From: Aspergillus flavus
Lineage: Eukaryota > Ascomycota > Eurotiomycetes > Eurotiales > Aspergillaceae
Length of the DNA: 64,000 bases
Assembly: GCF_009017415.1 (NCBI RefSeq)
Contig: NC_092409.1
Location: 3,038,001 to 3,102,000, forward strand
Direction of reading: 5' to 3'
Shown here: in pieces, positions 21,190 to 32,166 of the stretch
Numbering within the stretch: position 1 is the stretch's first letter
Layout of the letters: the number at the start of each line of letters is the position of its first letter
Program-made: the position numbers and the translations under genes
The notes under the pieces: model-generated
The model's database searches: none
Told to the model about the DNA's origin: nothing
What the model saw: the letters and a program-made list of their open reading frames with translations, nothing else

Positions 21190-23322
21190 ATGCGCCTGTT
21201 AAACGTGCACACCTTGCTATTGGAGGAGTTTAACGAGAGCAAGGCTCCTCCCTATGCCATCCTTTCGCACACGTGGGGCGAAGGTGAAGTCACTTTTGAT
21301 GACATCCAAGATACCTCGGACAAGTACACAAAGAAAGCAGGCTATGAGAAGATTCATAGTACCTGCAAACAAGCCATCAGTGACAAACTCGAGTACGTCT
21401 GGATTGACACCTGTTGTATCGACAAAAGCAGCAGCGCCGAACTCTCGGAATCGATCAATTCCATGTTTCGCTGGTATGAAAAGGCCGAGATCTGCTACGC
21501 TTTTTTAGCTGATGTACCGGAGATCCCATTCCGAATGAGTCGCTGGTTCACCAGAGGGTGGACACTGCAAGAATTGCTGGCACCGCGAAAGGTGGCCTTT
21601 TTCGGAGCTGACTGGTCGTTCATTGGAACCCGAGCAGAACTGAATGAGAAGATCAGCGAAGCCACAGGAATAGACAGAATGTTTCTTTGTAACGGCGAAG
21701 CCAGAGATCCGCATGCTTTTGGTCATGGTGATGGTAAACAGCATCCATCACTTTCTATCCATAAAGCAAGTATTGCGGCAAGGATGAGTTGGGCATCGTC
21801 CAGAGAGACTACGAGGCCGGAGGACATGGCCTACTGTCTTTTTGGTCTGTTTGACGTCAACATGCCCTTAATCTACGGAGAAGGCCAGAAGGCTTTTCTC
21901 AGGCTACAAGAGGAGATTATAAAACGCTACAACGATCATTCGATTTTTGCTTGGATTATACAAAACAAACTTGGTTCTGCCAAGAAACACGATGACAGTG
22001 TGTCAAGGAGTGGAATTCTAGCCCTTTCACCAGCTGCTTTCAGCGGTTGCGGATCTATTATATCCTTTCCAATCGGTGGTCACAGCTCGCCGTTTAACGT
22101 CACGAACCAAGGGGTGCAAATTAGGCTTCCAATATCTAATGGTGACAAATGTTATGCTCTGTTAGAATGTCAACATAGAAACAACCCGACTACTATATTA
22201 GCCCTTCCAGTCAGACAATCCAGGAAATGCTTCTATGAAAGGGTAGAAGAAAACCCAATATCGGTCGACCACAGGACGTGGGGAAGGTGGCCCAAGAAAG
22301 ATATTTTTTTATCGTTACGCCCACAGTTTGATTTGAGGGATGTCCTTTTCCCAGACTACGCTATTCACCTGAGAGATATTCCGGAAGCTATTTCAATTCG
22401 ACATCACCCGGGTCAATATCGAGGGCAAAAAAACGAAATTTCCAAAACCGAAATTATCTTTTTAAGCCTCTGGGGTGGTAAATTCAACTTGGCATTATGC
22501 TGTCGGTCGATAGCATTTCGGAGCGTGCTATCACCTATTACAATAGAGACATGTCTGATCAAGGTACCTGACGAGGTGGGTCACAGCATGTCTGAAAGAA
22601 TCGAGTATATACTCGATATGAGACATGCTTCGAGCTTTGTCTTTTTGAACAATCATATTCTCTTTACCAACCTTCAGCTTCAAACTGTTGGTGAAAAGCC
22701 ACTATTCATTCTAGACATTGTCTTGTCATCACGGAGAAGCCATATTTTATGGTTTTCACTGAAACGGATTATGCTGGAGCCGATACTCCCGATTCATAGA
22801 GCTTTTGAAAATTTTACATTATTCATTTTAAAGCGATTTTCTTACACCTTTTTTTCTGTCTCTTATATAGGAACCATCGTTGTCTCTGTCCTATACTATC
22901 TTTATTGGGATCCCGAGCTGGCGGCGTTGTTCTTAGTGCCGTCTACTTCTTTACTACTTATGCCTTTTGTTATTTTATCCGTTGGTGTCCAGGGAAAACA
23001 CCGTCTGCCTCTGCTAACAGTTATGCGTGTAGCGAATTATCCCTACCTTCTCGCTACAGTTTGCATCTTATTTGAGAAAAGATTGAGGACTATTATTTGC
23101 CCGCTACTCTTCCTGCTTTCATTATCTTATAGGTACTGGAACTGGCGAAGCACAAACCCTTACCGAGAGAAGATATCAATCACCACATTTCTTACGGAAG
23201 CTGCTTTCAATGGCTTCCCGATAGAAGTCATTCTATGTGCCTTATTCACTGTGTGCTACAGGTCGATTCTATCTTTCTACATTGTTTGGTTTGGCAAAGG
23301 GGAATTGCTTGATTCACCATAA
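21190..23322 (+). CDS. HET-domain protein with C-terminal membrane segments
   Basis: Single exon, 710 residues, ATG at 21190. The N-terminal HET domain (PF06985) is of the HET-E/HET-D subtype: 'MRLLNVHTLLLEEF', 'YAILSHTWGEGEVTF', 'LEYVWIDTCCIDK', 'SINSMFRWYEKAEICYAFL' and 'RWFTRGWTLQELLAP', then 'SRETTRPEDMAYCLFGLFDV' and 'MPLIYGEGQKAFLRLQEEI'. There is no NACHT/WD40 module. Instead, from about residue 555 there are roughly five hydrophobic segments ('IGTIVVSVLYYLYW', 'FLVPSTSLLLMPFVILSVG', 'IICPLLFLLSLSYRYW'), so the C-terminus is probably membrane-embedded. HET domains trigger incompatibility or cell death in fungi; its activator is unknown. Repeats lie on both sides. Confidence 0.88.
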   Translation: MRLLNVHTLLLEEFNESKAPPYAILSHTWGEGEVTFDDIQDTSDKYTKKAGYEKIHSTCKQAISDKLEYVWIDTCCIDKSSSAELSESINSMFRWYEKAEICYAFLADVPEIPFRMSRWFTRGWTLQELLAPRKVAFFGADWSFIGTRAELNEKISEATGIDRMFLCNGEARDPHAFGHGDGKQHPSLSIHKASIAARMSWASSRETTRPEDMAYCLFGLFDVNMPLIYGEGQKAFLRLQEEIIKRYNDHSIFAWIIQNKLGSAKKHDDSVSRSGILALSPAAFSGCGSIISFPIGGHSSPFNVTNQGVQIRLPISNGDKCYALLECQHRNNPTTILALPVRQSRKCFYERVEENPISVDHRTWGRWPKKDIFLSLRPQFDLRDVLFPDYAIHLRDIPEAISIRHHPGQYRGQKNEISKTEIIFLSLWGGKFNLALCCRSIAFRSVLSPITIETCLIKVPDEVGHSMSERIEYILDMRHASSFVFLNNHILFTNLQLQTVGEKPLFILDIVLSSRRSHILWFSLKRIMLEPILPIHRAFENFTLFILKRFSYTFFSVSYIGTIVVSVLYYLYWDPELAALFLVPSTSLLLMPFVILSVGVQGKHRLPLLTVMRVANYPYLLATVCILFEKRLRTIICPLLFLLSLSYRYWNWRSTNPYREKISITTFLTEAAFNGFPIEVILCALFTVCYRSILSFYIVWFGKGELLDSP

Positions 23323-23369
23323 CTTTAAGGATATGATAGAAAATACAATGACTTAACCTGGTTAGGTCG

Positions 23370-23560
23370 AGGCGAATAGTTAACACAGGCTCCTAGGCGA
23401 GGCACAAGGTTTATCTATAGAAAATCCATAATATATAAAATCGAGATATGAAAAGTAAGATAGACCTAATAGTTATATATCAATCTAATGTTTGGGAAGT
23501 GAAGGTAAATAAACCCATCCATCCATCCTATAGTAGAATGGTTCGGCGACGGAGAAAACG
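23370..23560. repeat. Dispersed repeat R1, copy B
   Basis: Partner of the copy at 17155-17360. It starts 48 nt after the HET gene stop codon and contains GGCGAATAGTTAACACAGGC and CATCCATCCATCCTATAGTA. Confidence 0.55.
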
Positions 23561-23713
23561 AACATACTGGCTTTGGCGCCAGCTACAATGCTTCTCTTTC
23601 AATCGGCTCGCTCTAGTCTTTATTCAAATGTCATCATATCAGACAAGCGAACTAGCTTGCGATAGATCCCAAAATTGGGTCAGCAACTAGTTGAAGACGT
23701 GATCGGAACGAGA

Positions 23714-24064
23714 AGCACACAATCACCACCACCGCGAATCATTGCACAGCAACCCGCTCTAATTGCGCTCAAACAATAACCTTATTGCCTTGTCCATTTT
23801 TTACTAGCTAGGAAGTCATATGCCGAATATTAGGCCTTGAGAGAGTAACGGAGAGTCGATCATGATCACGAATTATCGATATAATGCGCATCAGAAATGG
23901 CACCATCGGCGGGTACTTCGGACGAACGCATGTACCCATTTGAACAATGCGACCCGCGACTATATAAACTGACATTTGGCCCCGCACAATCTTCCTATAG
24001 GCCTTGTACTGCATACATCGCTGAACCATAGCAAGTCATAATCTAAGACATCATGTCACAATCT
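23714..24064 (+). repeat. Repeat R2, copy B: native promoter of the flavoenzyme gene
   Basis: This is the less AT-rich copy of the R2 pair. It runs to the fourth codon of the gene starting at 24053, where similarity to copy A (20131-20470) ends abruptly. It includes TATATAAA at 23961-23968, 92 nt before the ATG, which is a good TATA box. Confidence 0.8.
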
Positions 24065-25500
24065 AACCCGACACTCCTAACTCTTCAGAACCACCCTCCA
24101 CCAAACCCTGCACCCCCTGCAACAGACCCCTCTATCTACCAAGTCCACCATGACGCTTTCGCAGCGGAGGGCCAGCCAACCACAACAGCTGGATGGCTAG
24201 AGCGAGCGCGCAAAGTGTCTAACATTCTTGCTCCAGATGCCTCGGCCAGAAGTAAAGACCAAAAGACACCCAGAGCTGAGATCTCTTTGCTGAAGAGCTC
24301 CGGTCTAACCAAGGTACTGGGTGATGTCAAGTATGGTGGTGGTGGACAGACCTGGGAGACAGGATACAAGGTCATTCGCGAGGTCGCTGCAGGAGATGGG
24401 TAAGCTTATATTGCGACATGGAAACGAGTGACATGAAAATTGTTAATTAGCTTTTTAGATCAATTGGTATGCTCTTGGGATACCATCTGCTTTGGTCAGT
24501 TACTGCACATATTGTGGGTACGGATGAACAAAAGGAGCGATATGAGAAACTGATCATTGAGAACAACTATTTCATCGGAGGTATTATACATCGAATTTCT
24601 AGAATGAAAACGACAGGCTAACTCTCCAAAGGGGCTGTAAATCCTCGAGATAACGATAGCCGAGTTACTCGTGCTCCATCGGGCGAGGGCCTTGTATTTA
24701 ACGGATTCAAGAACTTCAACACGGGAGGAGTAGTCTCCGATCTCACCGTCCTGGAAGGTGTGTATGAAGACACAGAGGGTCACATTTTCGCCTTTGTACC
24801 GACCAACCAGCCGGGGATCGTCTTCTCCCATAACTGGAACAATATTGGACTACGTCTGACAGAGTCTGGCTCGGTCAAGATTGAAAATGTTCCCATCACT
24901 TGGGATGACGCTCTGGGATGGTCAAAGGAAACAAAAGCGCCCATTCCCGAAGTTCTCCAAGTCCCCTTTACTGCTCTTCTGTTGCCTACTATCCAGCTGG
25001 TGTTCTCTAATTTCTATATCGGGATCGCGCAAGGTGCTCTCCGCACGGCGAGGCACTACACCCTTACTCAAACTCGTGCATGGCCATTTGCCCATGACCC
25101 CAAGCAAAGCCCAACGGATGAGCACTACGTTCTGGCCCGATACGGGAAGTTCTTTGCCTCCTTGCGTGCTGCGGATGCCCTAGCTGATCGTGCAGGTAAG
25201 GAGATTGCCGATGCTTTCAATGAGCATGGGTCGAAGAGGGATTTGCCCGCGCGTAAACGTGGTGAGGTGGCTGAGTGGGTTGCTAGTGTGAAGGTTGTAG
25301 CGACTCATACCTCTCTAGAGGTTACTAGCGGCGTGTTCGAAGTTACCGGGGCGAGGTCAACCGCAGAGAAGTATGGGTTTGATCGCTTTTGGAAGGACGT
25401 GCGGACTCATACATTGCATGATCCTGTGGCTTACAAGGAGTCTGAGCTGGGACGGTTTTGGCTGTTGGATCAAGTCCCGACTCCTACGTGGTATACTTAG
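24053..25500 (+). CDS. Acyl-CoA-dehydrogenase-fold flavin monooxygenase (DszC/SfnB-like)
   Basis: Three exons: 24053-24399, 24459-24580 and 24632-25500, 445 residues. Domain order follows the family: helical N-terminal domain, 'IGMLLGYHLLWSVTAH', a beta-domain ('GFKNFNTGGVVSDLTVLEGV', 'NNIGLRLTESGSVKIENVPI') and a C-terminal helical bundle ('YIGIAQGALRTARHYTLTQ', 'VFEVTGARSTAEKYGFDRFW', 'RTHTLHDPVAYKESELG'). The last motif is typical of DszC/SfnB/SoxC-type proteins, which use reduced flavin and O2 to oxygenate sulfur compounds instead of dehydrogenating acyl-CoA. No targeting signal is obvious. Substrate unknown; sulfur acquisition or natural-product oxidation are the main options. A regulator and a P450 follow on the same strand. 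Confidence 0.85.
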
Positions 25501-25837
25501 ACGGTAGTACGTATCATACGGCTTAGCTAGGGCCATAATATCTAGATACTAATGGAGATGTATCTACGTTAGTTATCCAATATCAGTATTCGTGTAAGAC
25601 TACTGGTACTTATGAAGTCACTGTTCATGTGTATACATGAGGGCTGCCTTGCTGCCATTTAATCCAGGCACACACTTTGCGCTGCGGGGAAATTTCCTCT
25701 TACTAAGCGGAATCTACTGACCAGTCACGCTTCCGATATATCCTCCAGCTTTCAAACAAAAACCATTGCTTGTAGAAGTGATGCGTTGGCAAAAAAATGC
25801 TGGTCTCGAAGCCTATTCCCATTGAAAGGGATTGTCC
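25501..25837. other. Spacer between flavoenzyme and regulator genes
   Basis: 337 nt, same-strand neighbours. No motif beyond the expected terminator and promoter region was seen. Confidence 0.4.
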
Positions 25838-28555
25838 ATGATCCAAATGATGGGCTTCACTAAGAATACCCCGACTTTCTTTTGTGATGTTTGTCGCGAA
25901 ACTTTCCGCCGCCAGGAACACCTCGACCGCCATCTCAGGGGTCATTTAGGGGTGCGCCCTTTTAGCTGTTCCTTATGTTCGAAATCATTCTCACGAAGGT
26001 ATGGACTCTTGCATATGGAGTCAAGACACCTAGCTCATCGCCACATAGAGACACATTGCAACGGCATACCAGCACGCATAGCGATCAGCAGAATCAGGCT
26101 CTTCTGGCGTCGAGGGCTAAAAGACCTCGAAGCAATCGCGCTTGTCAAAGCTGCGCACGGGAGAAACAGCGTTGTAGTGGGAATCCGCCTTGCACTCGTT
26201 GCATTAACAAGAATCGCACTTGTGTATTTGATCAACACTCCCGTGGTGGCAATGATGCTCGAAATAGATCATCCACAGTGCATGTATCGAGTCAAGATGG
26301 GACAGGACATGCCGAAATGAGCTTCAGTGGAGACATAAGTAAGTCTGGGCTCTTACCAGGTGACCAACAGCTAGTGGGGAGCGCTAGCGTTCAAGCGCTA
26401 CCGGAGATAAGGCCCTTTTCCGATGCATTGGGCTATCCGAACTATATCCCCGACTTGGGCAATTTGTTCACATGGGGACCATTTGACTGCCTTGATGACC
26501 CGCAGTATAATCCTTCCCTCAACAATGGCGTTGGGTTCGGTGGTTTGGACTCACTCTGTCAGCAAGTTTCACTCCCATCCGAGCCTTCGGTTTTACAAAC
26601 ACCCAGGTCAAGCACACCTCTTGAACCAGCTACCCTGCACTCACTGCCTACTCCCGCGGAAGGAATTCATCAATCTTCCCAAACCGCATCGCACGTACTA
26701 AAGGATCCCACGGCATATAGCTCTGCATCTTCTAGAGGGGACCCAGATCCCCAGTCTGGCGATGATATACTGATAGCAGAAAACTTCTTCCATGTTAGGG
26801 CCGTGGACAATGAAACCTATGAGAAGATCCACGGCTTCTATCTAGCCCAGACAGACATCTGTTTCAAGAAGTTGGCTTTCCCGGACGTCAACCACCTCAA
26901 TTGCTTGGTTCAGGTGTATTTTGAGTATTTCCATGCACAGATGCCATTTGTACATCCTGTTATGCTTGAAAACGACGGCTCGTGGATTCTAGTACTTGCT
27001 GTGGCAGTTATTGGAAGTCAATATACTAGAATGGCTATGGGTAAACAATACATCATAGTTCTCTCCGAACTCTTACGTCGTGCAATACCCCTTGATGTAC
27101 GTCCAACGTTCCAATGAAACGCGATTTGGCCATGCTAACCGCTGCAGGCTGTTAAAGCGCTGCAATACGATGCAATGACTCTGGCGCAGTCAACTTTGCT
27201 GCTCAATGTTAACCTTGTGTTCAATGGTTTCCGAGACGATATCATCAACTTGCAGTTTCTGCGCACCTGGCTGGCTACGCTTATTCGTCCATTTCTTAAA
27301 CCCCACAGTAAAAGAGATCCTGCCTTGCTGCATGTCTCCCGAACTGGGAATACTTACGACCGATGGCATGCATGGCTCCAAGCCGAAGCCCATGCCCGTC
27401 TGGTATATGCGTTTTTCTGTGCGTTACTATCTTGTTCTTGTACTCAACGGCAGGATAAATGGCTTACGTATGGATCCAGTGCTCGACTCGTTTTGTGTCG
27501 TATTTCATGATATGCCACCAAGCTATTCAGTGGATGATTTTGAGCACAGACTCCCTTCTCCGGACGAACTCTGGAGCAGCCAGGATGCTCACTCCTGGGA
27601 GTCACATCTTCAATCCTGCCAGGGTAAGTTAGAACCCGATACTCAAATCTTTTATTGTTAACTTTCACTAGAGCCACCGGAAATCACTCTAAGAGAATTT
27701 CTGTCGTCTAGCTGTAGCAATGACCATTCTCTTGAACAACTGCCCTGGTTCAATAGGTTGGTACTACTACTTGGTCTCTTTGTCGGAGAGAAACAAGCCG
27801 TGAATATATCCCAATCATCCGCTCGCTTTCTGGTGTCTAGCGGTAGTTCTTGCACATTACCGTACTTGCAGGAGACGCCCAACTCATCACCAAGTCTTGA
27901 TCCCAGATACCAAGTTTTAGAGTCAAACTTCACACCAACAAAGTCAGCGGCCGCTTTCGCTGACTGCTTCACTATCTGCTATAACTTAGCCTCCATTTTT
28001 AGATACGCCTCTGTGCGCGATATACTAGCTTACACAGGGTGGCTTGCTACCAATGTGGAGAGTATCGCCGCCGGGAAGCGCATAGCTCAAGTGATGGAGA
28101 AAGACAACAAACGTGCGCGTAGATGTGTAATACACGCTGGTGCAATAATCAGGGAGATTCGTGGTGTCTCAGCTCCTGCATGTTACCATTGCTTCAGTCT
28201 CCTATTTGCGTTTCTGTACTTATGGGCCTATGAGCGGATCCATGCCAGCACTACTGCCGAAAGGCCCCATTCGAACCAGTCTGCTCCACATACGTTGCTA
28301 AGGATCGACCGCGACCCTGATCCAGTGCTGGAGAAACAGTGGATTGCTGGCGATGCCGACTGTCGACCATACCTGACCGGTGTTGGACTCCTTTTAGAAC
28401 CAGGGGCTTCCACACGTCTCCTCAGGGAATGTCAACGTATTCTTAGATGCTTTGATGCGTGGCCGCATCTTCGGACAGGATTTATATATTCCCTCGACGA
28501 GCTTGTTGACGAGGTGAAACCGTTGACTGATCCCCCATATTCATGGGCCTCGTGA
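25838..28555 (+). CDS. Hybrid C2H2 + Zn2Cys6 transcription factor
   Basis: Five exons: 25838-25998, 26049-27096, 27148-27418, 27480-27623 and 27672-28555, about 835 residues; all joins keep phase. Two C2H2 fingers come first ('[19 protein letters not shown]', then '[13 protein letters not shown]' completed across intron 1 by '[10 protein letters not shown]'). A complete Zn2Cys6 cluster follows near residues 85-111 ('[13 protein letters not shown]' and '[13 protein letters not shown]'). The C-terminal two thirds are a fungal_trans-type domain ('[18 protein letters not shown]', '[20 protein letters not shown]'). The third intron (27419-27479, GTGCGT..CAG) is needed to join 'HARLVYAFF' to 'LLDSFCVVF'. 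Location between the flavoenzyme and the P450 suggests it controls them. Confidence 0.87.
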
Positions 28556-29037
28556 TATACTGTCGCTTAGCTCCAGGTACTATTTCAACACTTCAGACGC
28601 TCAACCCACGAGAGCGTTTAGGCAGCTTGACATTACCGTCCTGCGCTTTTTTTAAATTATTACATTGCCATACGAGCGGAGCAGTTTTAATGCGACAAGG
28701 ATGGTTGCTTATGCGTTATCCACCCGCTTAGTCCGTTGCGGAGCCGATAAACGATCCACTTCCCGGTGGAGAGGCAACCAGCCGAAGCGGCGTCTGCCTG
28801 TACTACAGGGAACAGAACTTCCTGGACAAAACTCTGAGCAGGCATTCTGGTCAAAATGAGGTTACAATTCGAGCATATCCCAGCTCGGTGATCGAGTGTC
28901 GGTGGAGATACCCACGGCAAGTGCCAGGGGATCAAAACTATAAGTACCCGGTGAGGTACTGCACTTGAGTGGAAAGTGCTCTGTATCAACCATCCATTTG
29001 ATCAGAACCAGTGTGAAATATTTGTCTGCGGATCACC
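28556..29037. other. Spacer before the P450 gene
   Basis: 482 nt between same-strand genes. Nothing recognisable apart from presumed 3' and promoter sequence. Confidence 0.4.
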
Positions 29038-30975
29038 ATGTCAAACATAGCCAATATGGCGGACGGCTTGGGTGTGCCCGTCCTGAAGACACAAGGTGCC
29101 AGCATTCTGATAACGCTCGTCATTGGGATCGGAACTTTACATATTGTCCGAAGCATTTACCGTCGCCATTTCCATCCACTGTCCCAATTCTCAGGCCCAC
29201 CCGAAGCAGCTTTATCCACGAAATGGCTCTATAAGACTAATCAGGCAGGCTTCCCAGAGCATGAATTCGAAAGACTGCACGAGAAATACCGTACGGCTGT
29301 CCCCAAGAGAAATTTAGCTCATTAATATTGTGTATCATGCTAACAATATGCCCACCCTCAGAAACCAAGGCCCTCCGCATTGCCCCTAATGAACTTCACC
29401 TTTCTGACGTCCACCAATACAAAGTCATCTACAGCCAATCCAAGCCCTTCCTCAAGGACCCCCCTTTCTACAGCTCATTCAACATTGACCACTCGCTGTT
29501 TGCTGAAACAGATCCGGCGCTGCATAAAGAGAGACGCAAAATGTTGAATCCTCTTTTCTCCCGGGCGGGTATATTCAAACTTGAAGGTGTTATCCACACC
29601 AAGGCGGGCATCATGATGAAAAAGATCGACAGACTGAGGGAGAAGCACTTGATCAACGTTTACGACGCCTTTCGGTAATTCTCTCTGTTAGATTCCGCCA
29701 AAGTTGAGCATGTGGCTAATAACGAAAAGGTGCCTAACCACGGAGGTCATTATGGAGTTTGCCTTTGCGCGCTCCGCCAATATGCTCGAAGAGGAAGAAT
29801 CGACATTCGACTCGTGGTTCTTGAGAGCTTTTGATTCAGTCGCTAGCGACATATGGACAGCTCATGAATGGCCTGTATTGCGGAGGATCGGATCATGTTT
29901 GCCAAAAAGTATCGTTAAGATAATGAACAAAAAGGTTGCGTCCTTTTTTGAAGTTATCAATGTGAGACGTGCCATGCCATTACAACTCTTTGTGTTAGGT
30001 ATCACTGTCTGACCCTATCTTATTAGTTCGCCGAGAGCTGCATGAATTACTATGAGAAGCACGGCAATACCACATCTCATCCCGTTGTATTCGACCATCT
30101 TACATCGCTGTCCTATCCTCAGAAAATCACTGAAGCCATGGATATCTTGATTGCTGGAGCGGATACCACTGCATCTACCCTGACAGCAGCCCTACTCCAC
30201 ATTCTCGCGGATAAAAAGATTCAAACCAAATTGGTCCAGGCGCTGCAATCGGTGCAGCCTAATGAGCAGGGAATTTTGCCACTTATGGAACTTGAAAAGA
30301 TTGGTTATCTGGTATAACCTTGACCGCGACTCCTTTTGACCCGGAACAGTTCACAGAACTGACAGAGATTTAGACGGCTTGTGTGAAAGAATCCTTGAGG
30401 GTCGGAATGCCCGTCCCCGGCCGGCTACCTCGCATTGTCCCCGACAACCTGGCTCAGCCCTTTACTGTCGATGGAAAGATCATACCTCCCGGAGTACGTA
30501 TCTATCAAGTCGATTTCCACCAGTGCTCAACTCAGATAGATAAACTAACTTGTCCAGGCCGTCATTTCAATGTCCGCCTACACGATGCACTACAGCGAAG
30601 AGCTCTGGGGTTCTGATGCGCGAAGTTTCAATCCCGAGCGCTGGCTGCAGCCCGATTCCAAGAACTTGGACCAGTACCTCTGTACCTTTTCCAAGGGAGC
30701 TAGGATGTGCATTGGTCAGAAGTAAGTCCGGTTTCGCATATACAATACCTATACCTCGAACAGAATATTTCCCTTCCTTCTGGTTAGGACTGAATACTGA
30801 TGGCCTCGTCATTTATAGCGTCGCATTCGCCGAAATCACAATTGTGATGGCATACATCTTCCAGAACTATAAGCTCAGTCTTCCATCTGATTTCCAGCGA
30901 CCAAAGCAGAAGGACTTGTTCACGATGGAGTATGGGAAGCCCGGTTTACCGGTTAAGTTTGAAGCTGTGAATTAG
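29038..30975 (+). CDS. Cytochrome P450 monooxygenase
   Basis: Seven exons: 29038-29290, 29362-29674, 29730-29961, 30027-30311, 30374-30493, 30558-30721 and 30819-30975, 507 residues. An N-terminal membrane anchor ('SILITLVIGIGTLHIVRS') precedes a Pro-containing hinge ('HPLSQFSGPPEAA'), as in microsomal class II P450s. Hallmarks are intact: I-helix 'ILIAGADTTAST', K-helix E-x2-R 'VKESLRVG', 'RSFNPERW' and the heme loop 'FSKGARMCIGQN' (Cys452). It resembles fungal P450s of secondary metabolism, such as trichodiene-oxygenase-type enzymes. Substrate unknown. It should sit in the ER membrane and need CPR. Co-oriented with the flavoenzyme and regulator upstream. Confidence 0.92.
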
Positions 30976-32166
30976 AATATATGTAGCTTTTCCATGTGCA
31001 TGTCTTGTGCTACGTTAGATAGTTTGGGTCCTGCAATATGACTTGTGTCGATTTAGATAATGTGCTTTGCATTAAGTATAACATTGCTTGTAGAATTGCT
31101 CACAGCGAATATTTCTGTCATAGAGCTACAAAGATTTCATTTTTGAGATGATGAGCCTAGTTGAATCCTTAAATACTCCAGATTGTCATATCCAGACAGT
31201 CCCCTATAAGATAATAAGTCTATAACCCACCCACCACTTCACAAACCATCAAACACAAAATTTAGACTAATGAACAGGCATCATTTTTAATACAGTCATC
31301 ATGACTGGACCACGATCTATCCGGTGAAACAATAAAAACATGTCTCGGAAAGTAAGATCGACAATTTAAATCCAAAAAGGAAACCGGAAGTAAGCGAATC
31401 GGCCCCGTCGGCCCCGCCGGCCTACATTTCCGGGATCAACATTCGGTACTATGTAGGGAATCAAGACGGGACTTCCGGGATACTTTTGTCGGTTGTCTGG
31501 ACATATTTCTTTGTAAGATTATAGTTATATATATGACAAGAGGTACTGTGACCGTGCTGTGCTGGTTTAGTAATTACTAGGACCAGAAGATGGTACTTTT
31601 TCCATAGAATCCGGCTTTGTATATATACTCAAGATGGCTAACTAAGGGTTCTTGGGGATGTCACTCCATGGTTGGTGAATAAATGCTGTTGTTTTATAAT
31701 TTGAAGATCCTAGGTTAGTATTCGATGTAGCTGTTATGTGTAGTGTCAATTCTGGTAGCTGAACTGGAAACTCTGCTATTAATCTATATCAGAGGATAAA
31801 TGTGCTCTCTGGTTTCTACAGTAGATTAAACTCGGTATATCGTGGAATGAATAGACCAACTACTGTCTTTAGAGTCCTAGATTTGATTTCCTTCGGTAGG
31901 TACCTCGAATATACAATCGTGCTGGTCTGTAAACGAGTTCGATATAAAAATTAGTAGATTCAGCTGAGTACAGTATCGAATGCGTGATAGTATGGACGAA
32001 TCGGCAGAGAAGAATCCCTTTCTACAACAGTGACTTGAAACTTCATTCGACTCTCTGGTAAGTTGTGAAGTCATTGAGGTATTATGTATGATGCTTTAAG
32101 AAATCATCACCAGTATTCCAGGCTGCATTGTCAAGCGTGCTAAGTATATATATAAAAAAGAGGTTG
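30976..32166. other. Convergent intergenic region
   Basis: 1.2 kb between two convergent genes, AT-rich. No gene, tRNA or repeat could be supported. Confidence 0.4.

Noticed and set aside
27411..27480. Apparent frameshift in the hybrid regulator at a T5 run
   Set aside because: A normal intron (27419-27479, GTGCGT..CAG) gives a better join that restores the conserved family sequence.
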